The position numbers and the translations under genes are program-made. Source: Elymus sibiricus (Eukaryota > Streptophyta > Magnoliopsida > Poales > Poaceae). From it: a stretch of 64,000 nt of DNA. Each line of letters opens with the position of its first letter. The stretch's first letter is position 1. Positions 32,298-44,227 of this stretch are shown here, one piece after another. A model generated the notes under the pieces. It was not told where the DNA came from, did no database searches, and saw only the letters and a list, made by a program, of their open reading frames with translations. The DNA is taken from contig CM077667.1 of the NCBI GenBank assembly GCA_039707655.1, positions 416,931,409 through 416,995,408 of the forward strand, in the 5' to 3' direction.

Positions 32298-35174
32298 ATG
32301 TCTTCCGGCGGTGATTTGTTCCTGGGCCGCGAGATCCGTCTCGGAGCGCTCACCTTCATCGCCGACGATTCGGCATGGCTCCAGGAAGCGCCTTTGGACG
32401 TGGAGGCGCTCCCGATTCGCGGGGCGACGCACTTCTGTGCAAGCTCCTGCGGTGTTCTTCTCCTTCAGCCGTCGACTCCGTATATGTCGGTCCTTCCTGC
32501 TGTTCGTCGTCGCAAGCGATCTGGTCGCTCGCGGCTACAGCGTTGGGTGCGACATGCGGCGGCACGCCAGATTTCGTCCCCGCAGATTGCAGCCATCGAG
32601 CCCGCCGAGTCACTTCACGGCGTGTTCGACTCGGCATCGGACCGCTCCGACTTTCCTTCCGAGTGCGAGAGCTGCGACCCTGCGGCGGAGGTTTTTATGG
32701 CTGGCTCTCATCAGAGTTCGCCGCCTGGCTTCAACCACTCCAGGCGCGAGATTGGTGGAATGTCGAATGAACAGCAGCGCCGGGATGAGGATGTTCTCCA
32801 TACTCCCATCGTCGGTACGACTGCTGAGGCCCAGGCCATGGAGGCTACACGCCTTTGGCTCAAAGAGATGCAGGAGGCACTCGACGAGCGTGCTGGGCAG
32901 CGTCCACCACGTCCTAATCGACATCAGCGACAGTTGTTTCCGAGTGGATCTCGAAATAACGTCGAGGTATTTCGTACTCCAGTTTTGAATGTTGCAGCGG
33001 CTGCTAGGATTGCAGATTCTATTCAACCGTCACGATCAGAGGCTGGTAGAGGTTTGCAGCAAATCAAGACATTGCTTGAGGCAGCACAGCAGCAGAACGC
33101 GGCTGTTTCTCAGTCGCAGAACAGGTTACACAGCAATTCTCCCAGGGCAGAAACAGTTCAGTCGGCTCACAGTCCTGGGTCACCTTCGCGTCACAGAGGC
33201 GGAAGTTACCATGATGATCGGTACAGAGATCAGGGGCGAGATCAGTTTGCTCCCCGTTATCACCGCGATGACCGCTGTCGAGTGTTTTCTCCTCCGCGGA
33301 GTGGTTCATATGTGCCCCGGCACAATGGTGATAGGCGCCCGTTCGGCGACGAGCGGAATCCTGGATTTGACGCAAGAAATGTCCTTACTCAAAGGCGAGT
33401 CGACAGAAGCAGAGCCCACAGAGATGGTTATAACAGAGACTATCCGAGTGGAAGCAGTGCTGTTGTTTCTGGGCCCGAGTGTTTTAGCAGAGCCATTCGC
33501 TCTGCAGAGATTCCCCCCAACTTCAGGTTGGCGGCTGGAATTGGCAAGTTTTCTGGCGAGTCAAAGCCTGAAACTTGGTTGGATGATTACCGAGTGGCTG
33601 TACAGATTGGTGGAGGTAACGACAACATAGCCATGAAGCATCTGTCCTTGATGTTGGATGGTTCGGCCAGAGCTTGGTTGAATCGTTTGGCTCCATCTAG
33701 CATCTATTGCTGGGAAGATTTGGCCCGAGTGTTTATCAGAACCTTTGAAGGCACTTGTAAACGTCCAGCTGGTTTGATTGATTTGCAGCACTGTGTCCAG
33801 AAGCCCAATGAAACCTTGCGAGATTACATTCAACGCTGGTCCACCTTGCATCACACGGTGGAGAATGTTTCCGAACATCAAGCTGTTTGTGCCTTCAAGG
33901 CTGGGGTTAGATACAGAGAGCTCTATCTGAAGTTTGGTCGCACCGGTGATATTTCTCTGAGCAAGATGATGGAGATTGCCACTCGGTACGCCAATGGAGA
34001 AGAAGAAGACCGCCTCCGAAGCGGTAAAGCCAAAATAGTCGACAATAACGCAGGTGGGAATTCCAGTCGGAAACAGAAGCGCAAAGCTGATCCTCCTGCT
34101 CAGGCAGAAGCGGCTGCCGTGGCGGCACAAAGCAAGAGTAAAGGAAAGTCCAAGGCTAAATTCACCCCCAAGAAGTCAAAGAATCAGTCGGGTACTGATG
34201 TTTTGGATTTACCGTGTGCAATCCACACGAGGAAAGACGAAGAGGGCAATTTGATATTGCCAAAGCATACCACTCGACAGTGCCGTTTGTTGATCCAGTC
34301 ATTCAAAGAGGGCCAGTCGAGTGAGAAGGACCCTGAGAAAGAAACTGAGGAAGAAAAAGAAGAGTTCCCTGAAGTCAATGCCACCTTGTTGATTTTTGCT
34401 GATGTTGAGAGCAAGAGTCGACTGAAAGTTATCAACAGGGAGGTTAACATGGCGGTTCCCTCTACCCCAGCATATCTCAAGTGGTCTCAGACTGCTATCA
34501 CTTTTAATCAGTCAGATCACCCTGCGCACATTGCTACCCCCGGGCGGCAAGCGCTGGTGGTGGACCCAGTGGTTGGAGGCACTCGACTCCGCAAAGTTTT
34601 GATGGATGGCGGGAGCGGTCTGAACATCCTGTATGCTGATACCCTTAAGGCGATGGGCATTCCGATGTCCCGGCTCAGTGAAAGCAACATGCAGTTTCAT
34701 GGAGTAATCCCTGGGAAGAAGGCCCGTTCACTCGGCCAGATAGCGTTGGATGTGGTGTTTGGTGACGACAGGCATTTTCGCAAAGAAAAACTGACGTTTG
34801 AAGTGGTAGACTTCCAGAGTGCATACCACGCCATCCTTGGTCGACCAGCTTATGCCCGTTTCATGGCCCGACCATGTTACGTGTATCTCAAGTTGAAGAT
34901 GCCTGGACCAAAGGGTGTGATCACAGTCACTGGCAACCGACAGAGGGCTGAGGAGTGCCTCCAGCAGGGCTCCAAGATCGCCGACCAGCAGATGGCTATG
35001 GTTGAGTTGGAAGAATACAAGAAGAACGCTGATCCTGCCGATCTGTTGCGTGCTAAGAAGCCCGCTTCTGAGTCAGCTTTTCAGTCGGCAGGAGATGTGA
35101 AGAAGGTGCACATTCACCCGACAGATCCAACTGCTGCCCCGACCAACATCTCAACAACACTCGACAGCAAATAG
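32298..35174 (+). pseudogene. gag-protease of the Tat element
   Basis: ATG at 32298 (MSSGGDLFLGREIRLGAL) is the first good start after the primer site. The frame runs 958 codons. Residues ~400-600 hold the gag core (FSGESKPETWLDDYRVAVQI, LRDYIQRWSTLHHTVENVSE), followed by a Lys-rich basic segment. An aspartic protease follows with LMDGGSGLNILYADTL (Asp-Gly-Gly variant) and AILGRPAY. The TAG at 35172-35174 stops it exactly between protease and RT, where relatives of this group are usually one open frame. The codon would be CAG (Gln) but for a C-to-T change. Confidence 0.85.
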
Positions 35175-38100
35175 GAAGCCGAGCTCATCCAGTTCCTCCG
35201 TGAGAACTGGGACATCTTCGCATGGAAGCCCGCTGACATGCCTGGTGTATCCAGGGAACTGGCTGAGCACCGTTTGAGGGTTGATCCGAAGGCCAAGCCT
35301 GTGAAGGAGCACTTGCGTCGGTCGGCAACAGAGAAGCGAAGAGCAATCGGCGAAGAGGTGGCTCGTCTCTTGACGGCCAAGTTTATACGTGAGATTTACC
35401 ACTCCGAGTGGTTATCGAACGTCGTCATGGTCCCTAAGAAGGACAAGTCACTCCGCATGTGTATTGATTTCAAACATATCAATCGGGTCTGCCCGAAAGA
35501 TCATTTCCCACTCCCCCGCATTGATCAGATTGTCGACTCAACTGCGGGATGTGAGCGTCTATCTTTTCTTGATGCTTATTCTGGTTACCATCAGATCCGT
35601 CTGTTTGGTCCGGATGAAATAAAGACAGCCTTCATCACCCCTTTCGGGTGTTTCTGTTATATCACCATGCCTTTTGGTTTGAAGAATGCTGGCGCTACTT
35701 TCATGCGCATGATTCAGAAGTGTTTGCTCGATCAGATTCCTCGGAACATTGAAGCGTATATGGATGATATCGTAGTCAAGTCTCGCAAAGGTTCCGACCT
35801 GTTGTCTGACTTGGCTGAAACATTCGCCAATTTGAGGAGGTATGATATTAAGTTAAATCCGACTAAGTGCACTTTCGGCGTTCCCGGTGGAAAATTACTC
35901 GGTTTTCTCGTTTCCAAAAAAGGAATCGACGTTAACCCTGAAAAGATCGGCGCCATCGTCTGAATGAAAAGCCCTGAGCGTGTGCACGATGTCCAGAAGC
36001 TCACAGGTTGCTTGGCAGCATTGAGTCGATTCATTTCTCGTCTCGGTGAGAAGGCATTGCCTTTATACCGACTGATGAAAAAGTCTGATACATTTGAGTG
36101 GACTCCAGAAGCTGAAGCAGCGTTTGTCGAGCTCAAAGCCCTGCTTACCACCCAGCCGGTGCTTGCTGCTCCGCACAGCAAAGAGCCATTATTATTGTAC
36201 ATCGTGGCCACTAATCAGGTCGTCAGTACAGTACTAACTGTCGAGCGGGAAGAGGAAGGCAAGGCTTACAAAGTTCAACGCCCGGTTTACTATATTTCTG
36301 AAGTGTTGACTCCGTCGAAGCAAAGATATCCACATTACCAGAAGCTCGTATATGGTATATATCTGACTGCAAAGAAGGTGGCACATTATTTTCAGGATCA
36401 CTCAATTTCAGTCGTCAGTGATGCTCCGTTATCTGAAATTCTCAATAATCGAGATGCGACTGGTCGAGTGGCCAAATGGGCTATTGAACTCCTTTATCTT
36501 GATATCAAATTTGAAGCAAAGAAAGCAATCAAGTCTCAAGCGCTTGCTGATTTCCTCGCCGAGTGGATCGAGCAACAGCAGCCAATCCAACTTCACTCGG
36601 CACACTGGACCATGTTCTTTGATGGTTCAAAGATGCTGAATGGATCTGGCGCTGGCGTCGTACTGGTATCCCCAAAAGGCGATAAACTCAGTTATATCTT
36701 ACAAATTCACTTTGATTCCTCCAATAATGAAGCTAAATATGAAGCACTTTTGTATGGATTGCTTATGGCCATTTCACTCGGCGTCCGACGCCTGATGGTA
36801 TATGGCGATTCTGATTTGGTGGTTAATCAAGTGATGAAAGAGTGGGATGTCAGGAGCCCCGCTATGACTGGATACTGCAATGCAGTAAGAAAATTTGAGA
36901 AGAAATTTGAAGGTTTGGAACTCCATCATGTTCCCCGAGTGAAGAATCAAGCAGCTGATGAGTTGGCAAAGATTGGATCCACTCGGAAACCTGTCCCCAG
37001 CAACGTATTTCTCGAGCACATTCATTCTCCTTCGGTGCAGGAAGATCCTTTCACTGAAGAGCCCCCGCAAGCAAAGAGCGCCTCTGATCTGACTGAAGTT
37101 GATGTCCCAGCTGTCATTGATCTGGTCATGGAGATTTTGGTAATCACGCCCGACTGGACTGTACCATATATTGCGTACATTCTCAGAAGAGAGCTCCCAG
37201 ATGATGAAGATGAGGCTCGACAGATAGTCCGCAGATCCAAGGCTTTTACTGTAATCAATGGACAACTCTACAGAGAAAGTGTGACTGGTGCAGCTCAGCG
37301 GTGCATTTCTCCTGAAGAAGGTCGACTGATTCTGGAGGAGATTCACTCGGGAACTTGTGGCCATCATGCGTCCTCTAGGACGATTGTTGCCAAAGCTTAC
37401 CGGGCTAGTTTCTTCTGGCCACGCGCCAATGAGATGGCTAAGGATATTGTCGATCACTGCGAAGGATGTCAGTTTTACTCGAACCTATCACACAAAACTG
37501 CGTCTGCCTTGAAGACCATTCCACTCGTCTGGCCGTTCGCTGTGTGGGGCTTGGATATGGTTGGACCCCTTAGAACAGGTCAGAGTGGGTTTACTCATTT
37601 ACTGGTTGCAGTCGACAAGTTCACTAAGTGGATCGAAGCTAAGCCTATCAGGAAGCTGAACGCCCGCACTGCCATCAAATTCATAAAAGAGATAACGTTC
37701 CGGTATGGGGTCCCCCACAGTATCATTACAGACAATGGTTCTAACTTTGACTCGGAAGAGTTCAGGTACTTTTGCTCTTCTCAAGGCACTCGGGTGGATT
37801 ACGCATCCGTTGCGCACCCCCAGTCAAACGGTCAAGCTGAGCGAGCGAACGGCCTTATCCTCCAAGGATTGAAACCTCGGCTCATGCGAGATCTTGATCA
37901 TGTTGCCGGAGCTTGGGTCACTGAGTTACCGTCTGTTCTGTGGGGCCTGAGGACAACTCCCAACCGGTCGACTGGACGCACTCCTTTCTTCCTTGTATAT
38001 GGAGCTGAAGCCGTATTGCCGAGTGACGTCCTTCACAATTCTCCTCGAGTGGATCTTTACTCTGAAGACGAAGCTGAGCAAGCAAGACAAGACGGAGTGG

Positions 38101-38387
38101 ATCTCCTAGAGGAGGAGCGTGAGATGGCCCTGATCCGATCAACTGCATATCAACAAGACCTTCGCCGCTTCCATGCAAGACATGTCAAGAGCCGTTCGTT
38201 CCACGAAGGTGATTTGGTGCTCCGAGTGGATCAGCAGTGACCTCATAAGTTGGCCCCAGCATGGGAAGGCCCATTCGTCATCATCAAGGTGCTTAACAAC
38301 GGGGCGTATCATCTTTTCAACTTGAAGAAGAATATTGACGAGCCACGCACCTGGAATGCAGACCTGCTTCGACGTTTTTATTCTTGA
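35175..38387 (+). pseudogene. pol of the Tat element: RT, RNase H, archaeal-type RNase H, integrase
   Basis: RT from 35175 (FLRENWDIFAWKPADMPGVS) with catalytic YMDD at 35757-35768. TGA at 35961-35963 interrupts the RT/RNase H join. The degraded first RNase H lies about 36150-36500. The second, archaeal-type RNase H is at ~36600-36960 (FFDGSKMLNGSGAG, SSNNEAKYEALLYGL, VYGDSDLVVNQV). Integrase has the zinc region (CEGCQFY at ~37460), DDE core (WGLDMVGPL, TDNGSNFDSEEF) and AERANG. TGA at 38238 precedes the C-terminal HKLAPAWEGPF, ending at TGA 38385-38387. Both inner TGAs fit CGA (Arg) changed by C-to-T. Confidence 0.85.
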
Positions 38388-38494
38388 TAACAGAGTTGCT
38401 TTGATGTAATAAGAGTACCCCGGACAATGTTATTTGTTAAATGAAGACTCCCGCAGTCTATTGTCGATTCCGATCGCACAGTTTTACATTCGAA

Positions 38495-40090
38495 ATTACT
38501 CCGAGTGAAGAGCGATCCTCTCTCTCGGGGGCTTAGCTGCGAATCCGTTTCGCCTAAGTTCACAACTTTTCCGAGTGTATGACATTCAGTACACTCGGAG
38601 ACTTAGCTGCGAGCCAGTCCTCGCCTAAGATCGAAAATTACTCCGAGTGAAGAGCGATCCTCTCTCTCGGGGGCTTAGCTGCGAATCCGTTTCGCCTAAG
38701 TTCAAAACTTTTCCGAGTGTATGACACTCAGTACGCTCGGAGACTTAGCTGCGAGCCAGTCCTCGTCTAAGCTCAAAAATTACTCCGAGTGAAGAGCGAT
38801 CCTCTCTCTCGGGGGCTTAGCTGCGAATCCGTTTCGCCTAAGTTCAAAACTTTTCCGAGTGTATGACATTCAGTACCCTCGGAGACTTAGCTGCGAGCCA
38901 GTCCTCGCCTAAGTTCCAAAATTACTCCGAGTGAAGAGCGATCCTCTCTCTCGGGGGCTTAGCTGCGAATCCGTTTCGCCTAAGTTCACAACTTTTCCGA
39001 GTGTATGACATTCAGTACACTCGGAGACTTAGCTGCGAGCCAGTCCTCGCCTAAGTTCCAAAATTACTCCGAGTGAAGAGCGATCCTCTCTCTCGGGGGC
39101 TTAGCTGCGAATCCGTTTCGCCTAAGTTCACAACTTTTCCGAGTGTATGACATTCAGTACACTCGGAGACTTAGCTGCGAGCCAGTCCTCGCCTAAGTTC
39201 GAAAATTACTCCGAGTGAAGAGCGATCCTCTCTCTCGGGGGCTTAGCTACGAATCCGTTTCGCCTAAGTTCAAAACTTTTCCGAGTGTATGACATTCGGT
39301 ACACTCGGAGACTTAGCTGCGAGCTAGTCCTCGCCTAAGTCCGAAAATTACTCCGAGTGAAGAGCGATCCTCTCTCTCGGGGGCTTAGCTGCGAATCCGT
39401 TTCGCCTAAGTTCAAAACTTTTCCGAGTGTATGACATTCAGTACACTCGGAGACAAAATTACTCCGAGTGAAGAGCGATCCTCTCTCTCGGGGGCTTAGC
39501 TGCGAATTCGTTTCGCCTAAGTTCAAAACTTTTCCGAGTGTATGACACTCAGTACGCTCGGAGACTTAGCTGCGAGCCAGTCCTCGTCTAAGCTCAAAAA
39601 TTACTCCGAGTGAAGAGCGATCCTCTCTCTCGGGGGCTTAGCAGCGAATCCGTTTCGCCTAAGTTCAAAACTTTTCCGAGTGTATGACATTCAGTACACT
39701 CAGAGACAAAATTACTCCGAGTGAAGAGCGATCCTCTCTCTCGGGGGCTTAGCTGCGAATCCGTTTCGCCTAAGTTCAAAACCTTTCCGAGTGTATGACA
39801 TTTAGTACACTCGGAGACAAAATTACTCCGAGTGAAGAGCGATCCTCTCTCTCGGGGGCTTAGCTGCGAATCCGTTTCGCCTAAGTTCAAAACCTTTCCG
39901 AGTGTATGACATTTAGTACACTCGGAGACTTAGCTGCGAGCCAGTCCTCGCCTAAGTTCGAAAATTACTCCGAGTGAAGAGCGATCCTCTCTCTCGGGGG
40001 CTTAGCTGCCAGTCCTCGCCTAAGTTCAAAACCTTTCCGAGTGTATGACATACAGTACGCTCGGAGACTTAGCCGCGAACCAGTCTTCGC
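38495..40090. repeat. 142-bp tandem array in the Tat 3' region
   Basis: About 12 copies of a unit beginning CTCCGAGTGAAGAGCGATCC, then CTTAGCTGCGAATCCG, TTTCCGAGTGTATGACATTC and ACACTCGGAGACTTAG. Unit starts (CCGAG) at 38501, 38643, 38784, 38927, 39069, 39211, 39353, 39464, 39606, 39717, 39828 and 39970: spacing is 141-143, or 111 where the same 31-bp piece is missing (three times). Each unit has facing CCGAGTG/CACTCGG pairs that can form hairpins. Tat/Ogre 3' regions are known sources of satellite repeats. Confidence 0.9.
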
Positions 40091-40327
40091 CTAAGCCTTA
40101 AATTCTTTCGAGTGTCGAACGCCCGTTCCATTCGAGAATTAAATAAATTCATCCAAGCTAAATGTCGGAAAGCGAAATGCGAGTAAGACTAAAATCTCTG
40201 GCGTAGCAGAAATTTGTTCGCGCAAAGGGAAGTTCTCAGGCCTAAGGCCTGAACGAAGTTTACTCGGTTACACCAACACTCGGCATACCGAGGCAAATAA
40301 AGTTTTTACCGTAAGCAAAGTACCAAT

Positions 40328-43300
40328 TTAAGCTCCAGCAGGACTTGAAGGCTCAACGAAGGTATCCAGGTCGATCCCGTCGGCGATCCGGGTGGCAGCA
40401 TCGATGAATGTCTCCATGAAATCTTCAAATTTGAGTTTCTTCGTGTTGGTCACTCGGAGATCCTTCAGTTTGTCCTCTCTAGCTTCCTTGCAATGAACCC
40501 TGACGAGTGAAAGTGCCATGTCAGCACCACAGCGGGCAGCAGATTTCTTCCACGATTGCACTCGATTGGGAATCTCATTGAGCCGAGTCATCATTGACTC
40601 GAGGTCAGTCTGGAGAGGATCTTCAGGCCACAGTTCCTTGTCGACCTTCTCAAATGCAGCTCTCAGCCGAGTGATGAATCCTTGGACGCTCTTAAGACGA
40701 GCTTCGAGACGAAACATATCCATGGCCACGGCGTCTCCGACGAGAGACTTTGTGGGGTCCAGATTGGGTTCAATTTCTTCAGTTTCTTTTTCGAAGTCTT
40801 GACAGAATTCTGCATGAAGAGAAAGTGAAAGGGTGATCACAATACCATTCTGGAAAAACCGAAGAAATTCATTCGACAGATGAGGGTTACCTTCGAGCAT
40901 GCTGAACATTTTCTTCGCAAAGTCTCCCAAGTGTTTCTCCAGAGCGGTCTTACTCTTGGTCTGCACTTTGAGTTTTTTGATCCATTCGGATCGTTCCTGC
41001 TTGAGCTTGGTGTTCTCCTCTTCCAGTTTACTGGCTGCTGCAAGTTTCTTCTCAGCAGCTGCAGTTTTCTCCTTCGCTTCCTTCTGAGCATCAGCAAGTG
41101 ATTTGTCCTTGTCCTCGAGCGCCTTCTTCATGGTATCTAAAGAAATAGCATTGTTGAGGCGCACTCGGAGACGACGGTTTTCATCACGTACGTCTATTCG
41201 AGTGGATTCACTCGGTTCAAAGGATGGAAATTGAAAGTGATAATACAATTGATCAACAAAGATTACCTCCCAAAGTCTTCAGTTCGGTCTGTGCACGGTC
41301 CAGGTTGTTGTTCGTCAGCTCCAGATCCAGCAGAAGTCGGTTCTTTTCCTTCTCCAGCTCGACGTACTTGGTCCCGAGCCCACAGGCTTTCTGAAATCAG
41401 CAAAAATAGGGGTTCAGTCGACGTAATAATTTCTCTACTCCCGAGTGGAAAAGTTCAACTACAGTCGACTGAAAGGCGGCCCGCCGCCCGACCCCACAAC
41501 CCTAAACAAGCGTCATATCATGGTTGATGGAAATGATGTCCATGAAACCTGCAGAATGGTTCTAAAGACTACTGCCCATCGTCAACGATCGACAGTAGTC
41601 TCGGGGACTACACCCAGTGTGTGCACTCAGCGTGCCCCCACTGGAAACAAAAACACCCGACCAGGTCTGGCCTGTCCGAGTATAAAAGAAAGAAGCAAGC
41701 AACCAAACATCGTCCTTATCAGACCACCGCCGAAGCAAGCACTCGACGGCGGCCTCGGGGACTACACCCAGTGGGTGCACTCAGCGTGCCCCCACTGGAC
41801 CTACTTTTACTCGACAAGGTCTGCCTTGTTGAATGGAAACAATATTAAGACCCCCGCCGACGCCTTCGTCATTCGACAGCGGTCTCGGGGACTACACCCA
41901 GTGGGTGCACTCAGCGTGCCCCCACTGGACCAGAAACTACTTGGTCTACTGGCGAAGAAAAACACCCCAGTGGGTGTAAAATCAAGACGGACAGGAATTC
42001 AATCGGAAATGAACTTACAATACCACTTACTCGGACGTTGGCCTGAAGCGCTGAGCTGGCATCATAGGCTAACTTGCTGGCTTCATACGCCTCCTTTGTT
42101 CGTAGCATCATCTGCCCAGCCTGGATCATGGCTTCCTTGGCAGCTCCGGTTTGGTCCTCCGGGACATGGTTCAAAGGGTATGCAGGCGTCGAGTGAGTTG
42201 GTGTAGTCACTGGAGCAGCTGGAGGTGCTTGAGATTGTCCGATCAGCGTCGAAGCCACCAGAGTAGAAGTAGCCGGCGGAGCACTCGACAGCGGAGTTAC
42301 AAGGGTTGGAGGCGTCGCAGCAGTCGTCCCACGGGGCGTCTGGACAGACGGTGGTCCCCGAGTGCCCACGCGGGAGCCTCCGGAAGCACAGCTTCACCCC
42401 CCGCTCCCTGCCGCGGCTCCTCATCATCTTCCAGTTCGATGACTTCGTCAGCTGCAGTCGACAATTCGACAATTATTCTTCAGCAAGCAGAGTAAAGTGT
42501 GGAATTGTCATACCTCGTTGGGAGGTGGCCACATCAGGAGTGTCTACTTCCATATGGTCTCCATCATCCCGATGGGGCGACGTTACGGAGGTAGCGGCTC
42601 TGGCAAATAAATTTCACTCGGTCAACATCAACATAAAGTTCTTCAACAGCAGAATAAGGAAAATGAACACTCACGTGGAGGCAACAGGCACGGTTATCTT
42701 GATTCGAGGCAGAGCCTTCCGAGGCTTTGGCTCGTCTGGCTTGGGCTGTTTCGCGGCCTTTTCAGTCGACCCCGATGTCGCGACACGGTCACGTTTCGGG
42801 TTCCTTGTGCTTGACGCCACAGTTTTGCTCGGGGTGACCTCCAGGTCGTTCTGCTGCTTGGCCCGACGATCGGTGCGCAAAGGGACCGGAGCCTCCACCT
42901 CGTCTTCATCCAGATCGTCGTCGCTGCTCTCACTGTCGTCAGCATAATCGCCGTCTGCGCTACCGTCGACGCTCCCTTCCTCTTCATCAGGATGTTCTCC
43001 ATTGGGTACAGGCGAGTACATGTTCGTAAATTCCTGCGAGATTCAAGCTTCAAATTCAGTCGACCGAAGATTCAGTTACTCGGCAAAATATTAAAGCAAT
43101 CGACAAATATATAACTCACCAAGTTCTTTGGCGGGTTCAAAGCGGAGAAAGGCGGAATTCGTTTGGATCCTTCTGGGTTATCGCAGGCTCCAGTGATGCT
43201 TCTGAGCCACTGAGAAACAGTCTGATCGGAAACTTCTGAGCCACTGAGAAACAGTGATGCTCCAGTGATGAGTCCGAGTGGTATCCTCAGGGCCCGAATA

Positions 43301-44125
43301 ATGCCACATGGTGTGATCCCGAGCTTGGAGAGGCTGAATTCGTCGACTCAGAAACGTTTCAAGGAGGTCCAAACCAGTCACTCCACCGCGGATCAGTTCA
43401 GATATAGCATTCACTAAGATCCCTACCTGGATTTTCTCTACCTTTGTCACGTACAGCGGTTTGGGAGTAACAGGTCGATCCAGGGTGAAAGGAGGAAGTC
43501 CAGTCGACATATTTGGTGATGCAACATCTTTGCAATAAAACCAGGTCGACTGCCAACCCCGAACGGAGTCGGGAAAGGTCATAGAGGGGAACGCACTCCT
43601 ACCTCTCTTCTGAATCCCTAAGCCACCACACAGTTGGATCACATTGGTTTTGCTATCTTTGGGATTGGCTTTCTTGACGGCTTGGGATCTGACAGAGAAT
43701 ATGTGCTTGAACAAACCCCAATGTGGGGGACAGCCCAGGAAACATTCGCACAAGGTTACGAAGCAGGAAAGATAGGCAATTGCATTCGGAGGAAGGTGGT
43801 GGAGTTGCGCTCCAAAATAGTTCAAGAAAGCACGGATGAACGGATGGGGAGGCATGGAGAAACCTCGCTCGATGTGGGTGAGAAGCAGAACTCGCTCGCC
43901 GTCGCGTGGCTCCGGCTCGACCTCCCCCTTCGGCAACCGCCAGGAATCGGCAGCTATCAACCCGTCGACGACGAGTTTGTCCACATCTTCCGCCGTGACC
44001 GTCGATTGGAGAAAATCCCCCTGGATCCACCCTGGCGGCACCGTCGACCGGGCGCCCGACGGCTTCTTCACCTTGGCTCCTCCCTTCTTGGCGCGCTCGA
44101 GCTTCTCCGTCTTGCCCTTCGTCAT
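40328..44125 (-). pseudogene. Antisense multi-exon gene inside the Tat element
   Basis: On the strand opposite gag-pol. A TATA box (44222-44227) lies ~100 bp before ATG 44125 (MTKGKTEKLERAKKGGAKVK, Kozak GCCGCCATGA). Exon 1 runs to ~43150 and contains PPGWIQGDF, LVVDGLIAADSWRLPKGE and HPFIRAFLNYFGAQLHHLPP, a pattern I recall as the grass 'putative gypsy-type transposon' domain (Pfam PF04195). Exon 2 (43033-42675) is acidic then Lys/Arg-rich; exon 3 about 42600-42512; exon 4 about 42450-42020; exon 5 about 41393-41270; exons 6 and 7 (about 41134-40895 and 40811-40328) encode a coiled coil (KALEDKDKSLADAQKEAKEK). A small duplication near 43190-43270 and a shift in exon 4 break the frame. Function is unknown; the domain name does not mean transposase activity. 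Confidence 0.65.
41590..41935. repeat. Three copies of a ~45-bp GC-rich motif in an antisense intron
   Basis: CTCGGGGACTACACCCAGTG followed by (G/T)GTGCACTCAGCGTGCCCCCA and CTGG occurs at about 41600, 41754 and 41885, spaced 154 and 131 bp. Each contains facing CCCAGTGGG/CCCCCACTGG halves that can pair. It lies between exons 4 and 5 of the antisense gene. Confidence 0.85.
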
Positions 44126-44221
44126 GGCGGCGGCGGTCAGTGAAGCGAAGCGGGGCGGAGGAAGAGGAGGAGAAGAGTAGATTTGGGGAAGAATACTGTA
44201 CCAGCACCGGCGTCGTTGCCT

Positions 44222-44227
44222 CTTATA
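44222..44227 (-). promoter_or_regulatory. TATA box of the antisense gene
   Basis: TATAAG on the minus strand in GCGGGTATAAGAGGCAACG, 97 bp upstream of the ATG at 44125. Confidence 0.55.

Noticed and set aside
32311..33630. Additional ORFs in other frames over the Tat gag
   Set aside because: Shadows of the gag frame, which alone has the recognisable capsid domain.
38495..40090. Regular repeat array that could be mistaken for a CRISPR
   Set aside because: Units are contiguous 142-bp repeats without unique spacers, inside a plant retrotransposon; there are no cas genes.
43150..44125. Calling the antisense exon a transposase
   Set aside because: The resemblance is to a domain named 'putative gypsy-type transposon'; no catalytic triad or other transposase motif is visible, so no enzymatic activity is claimed.
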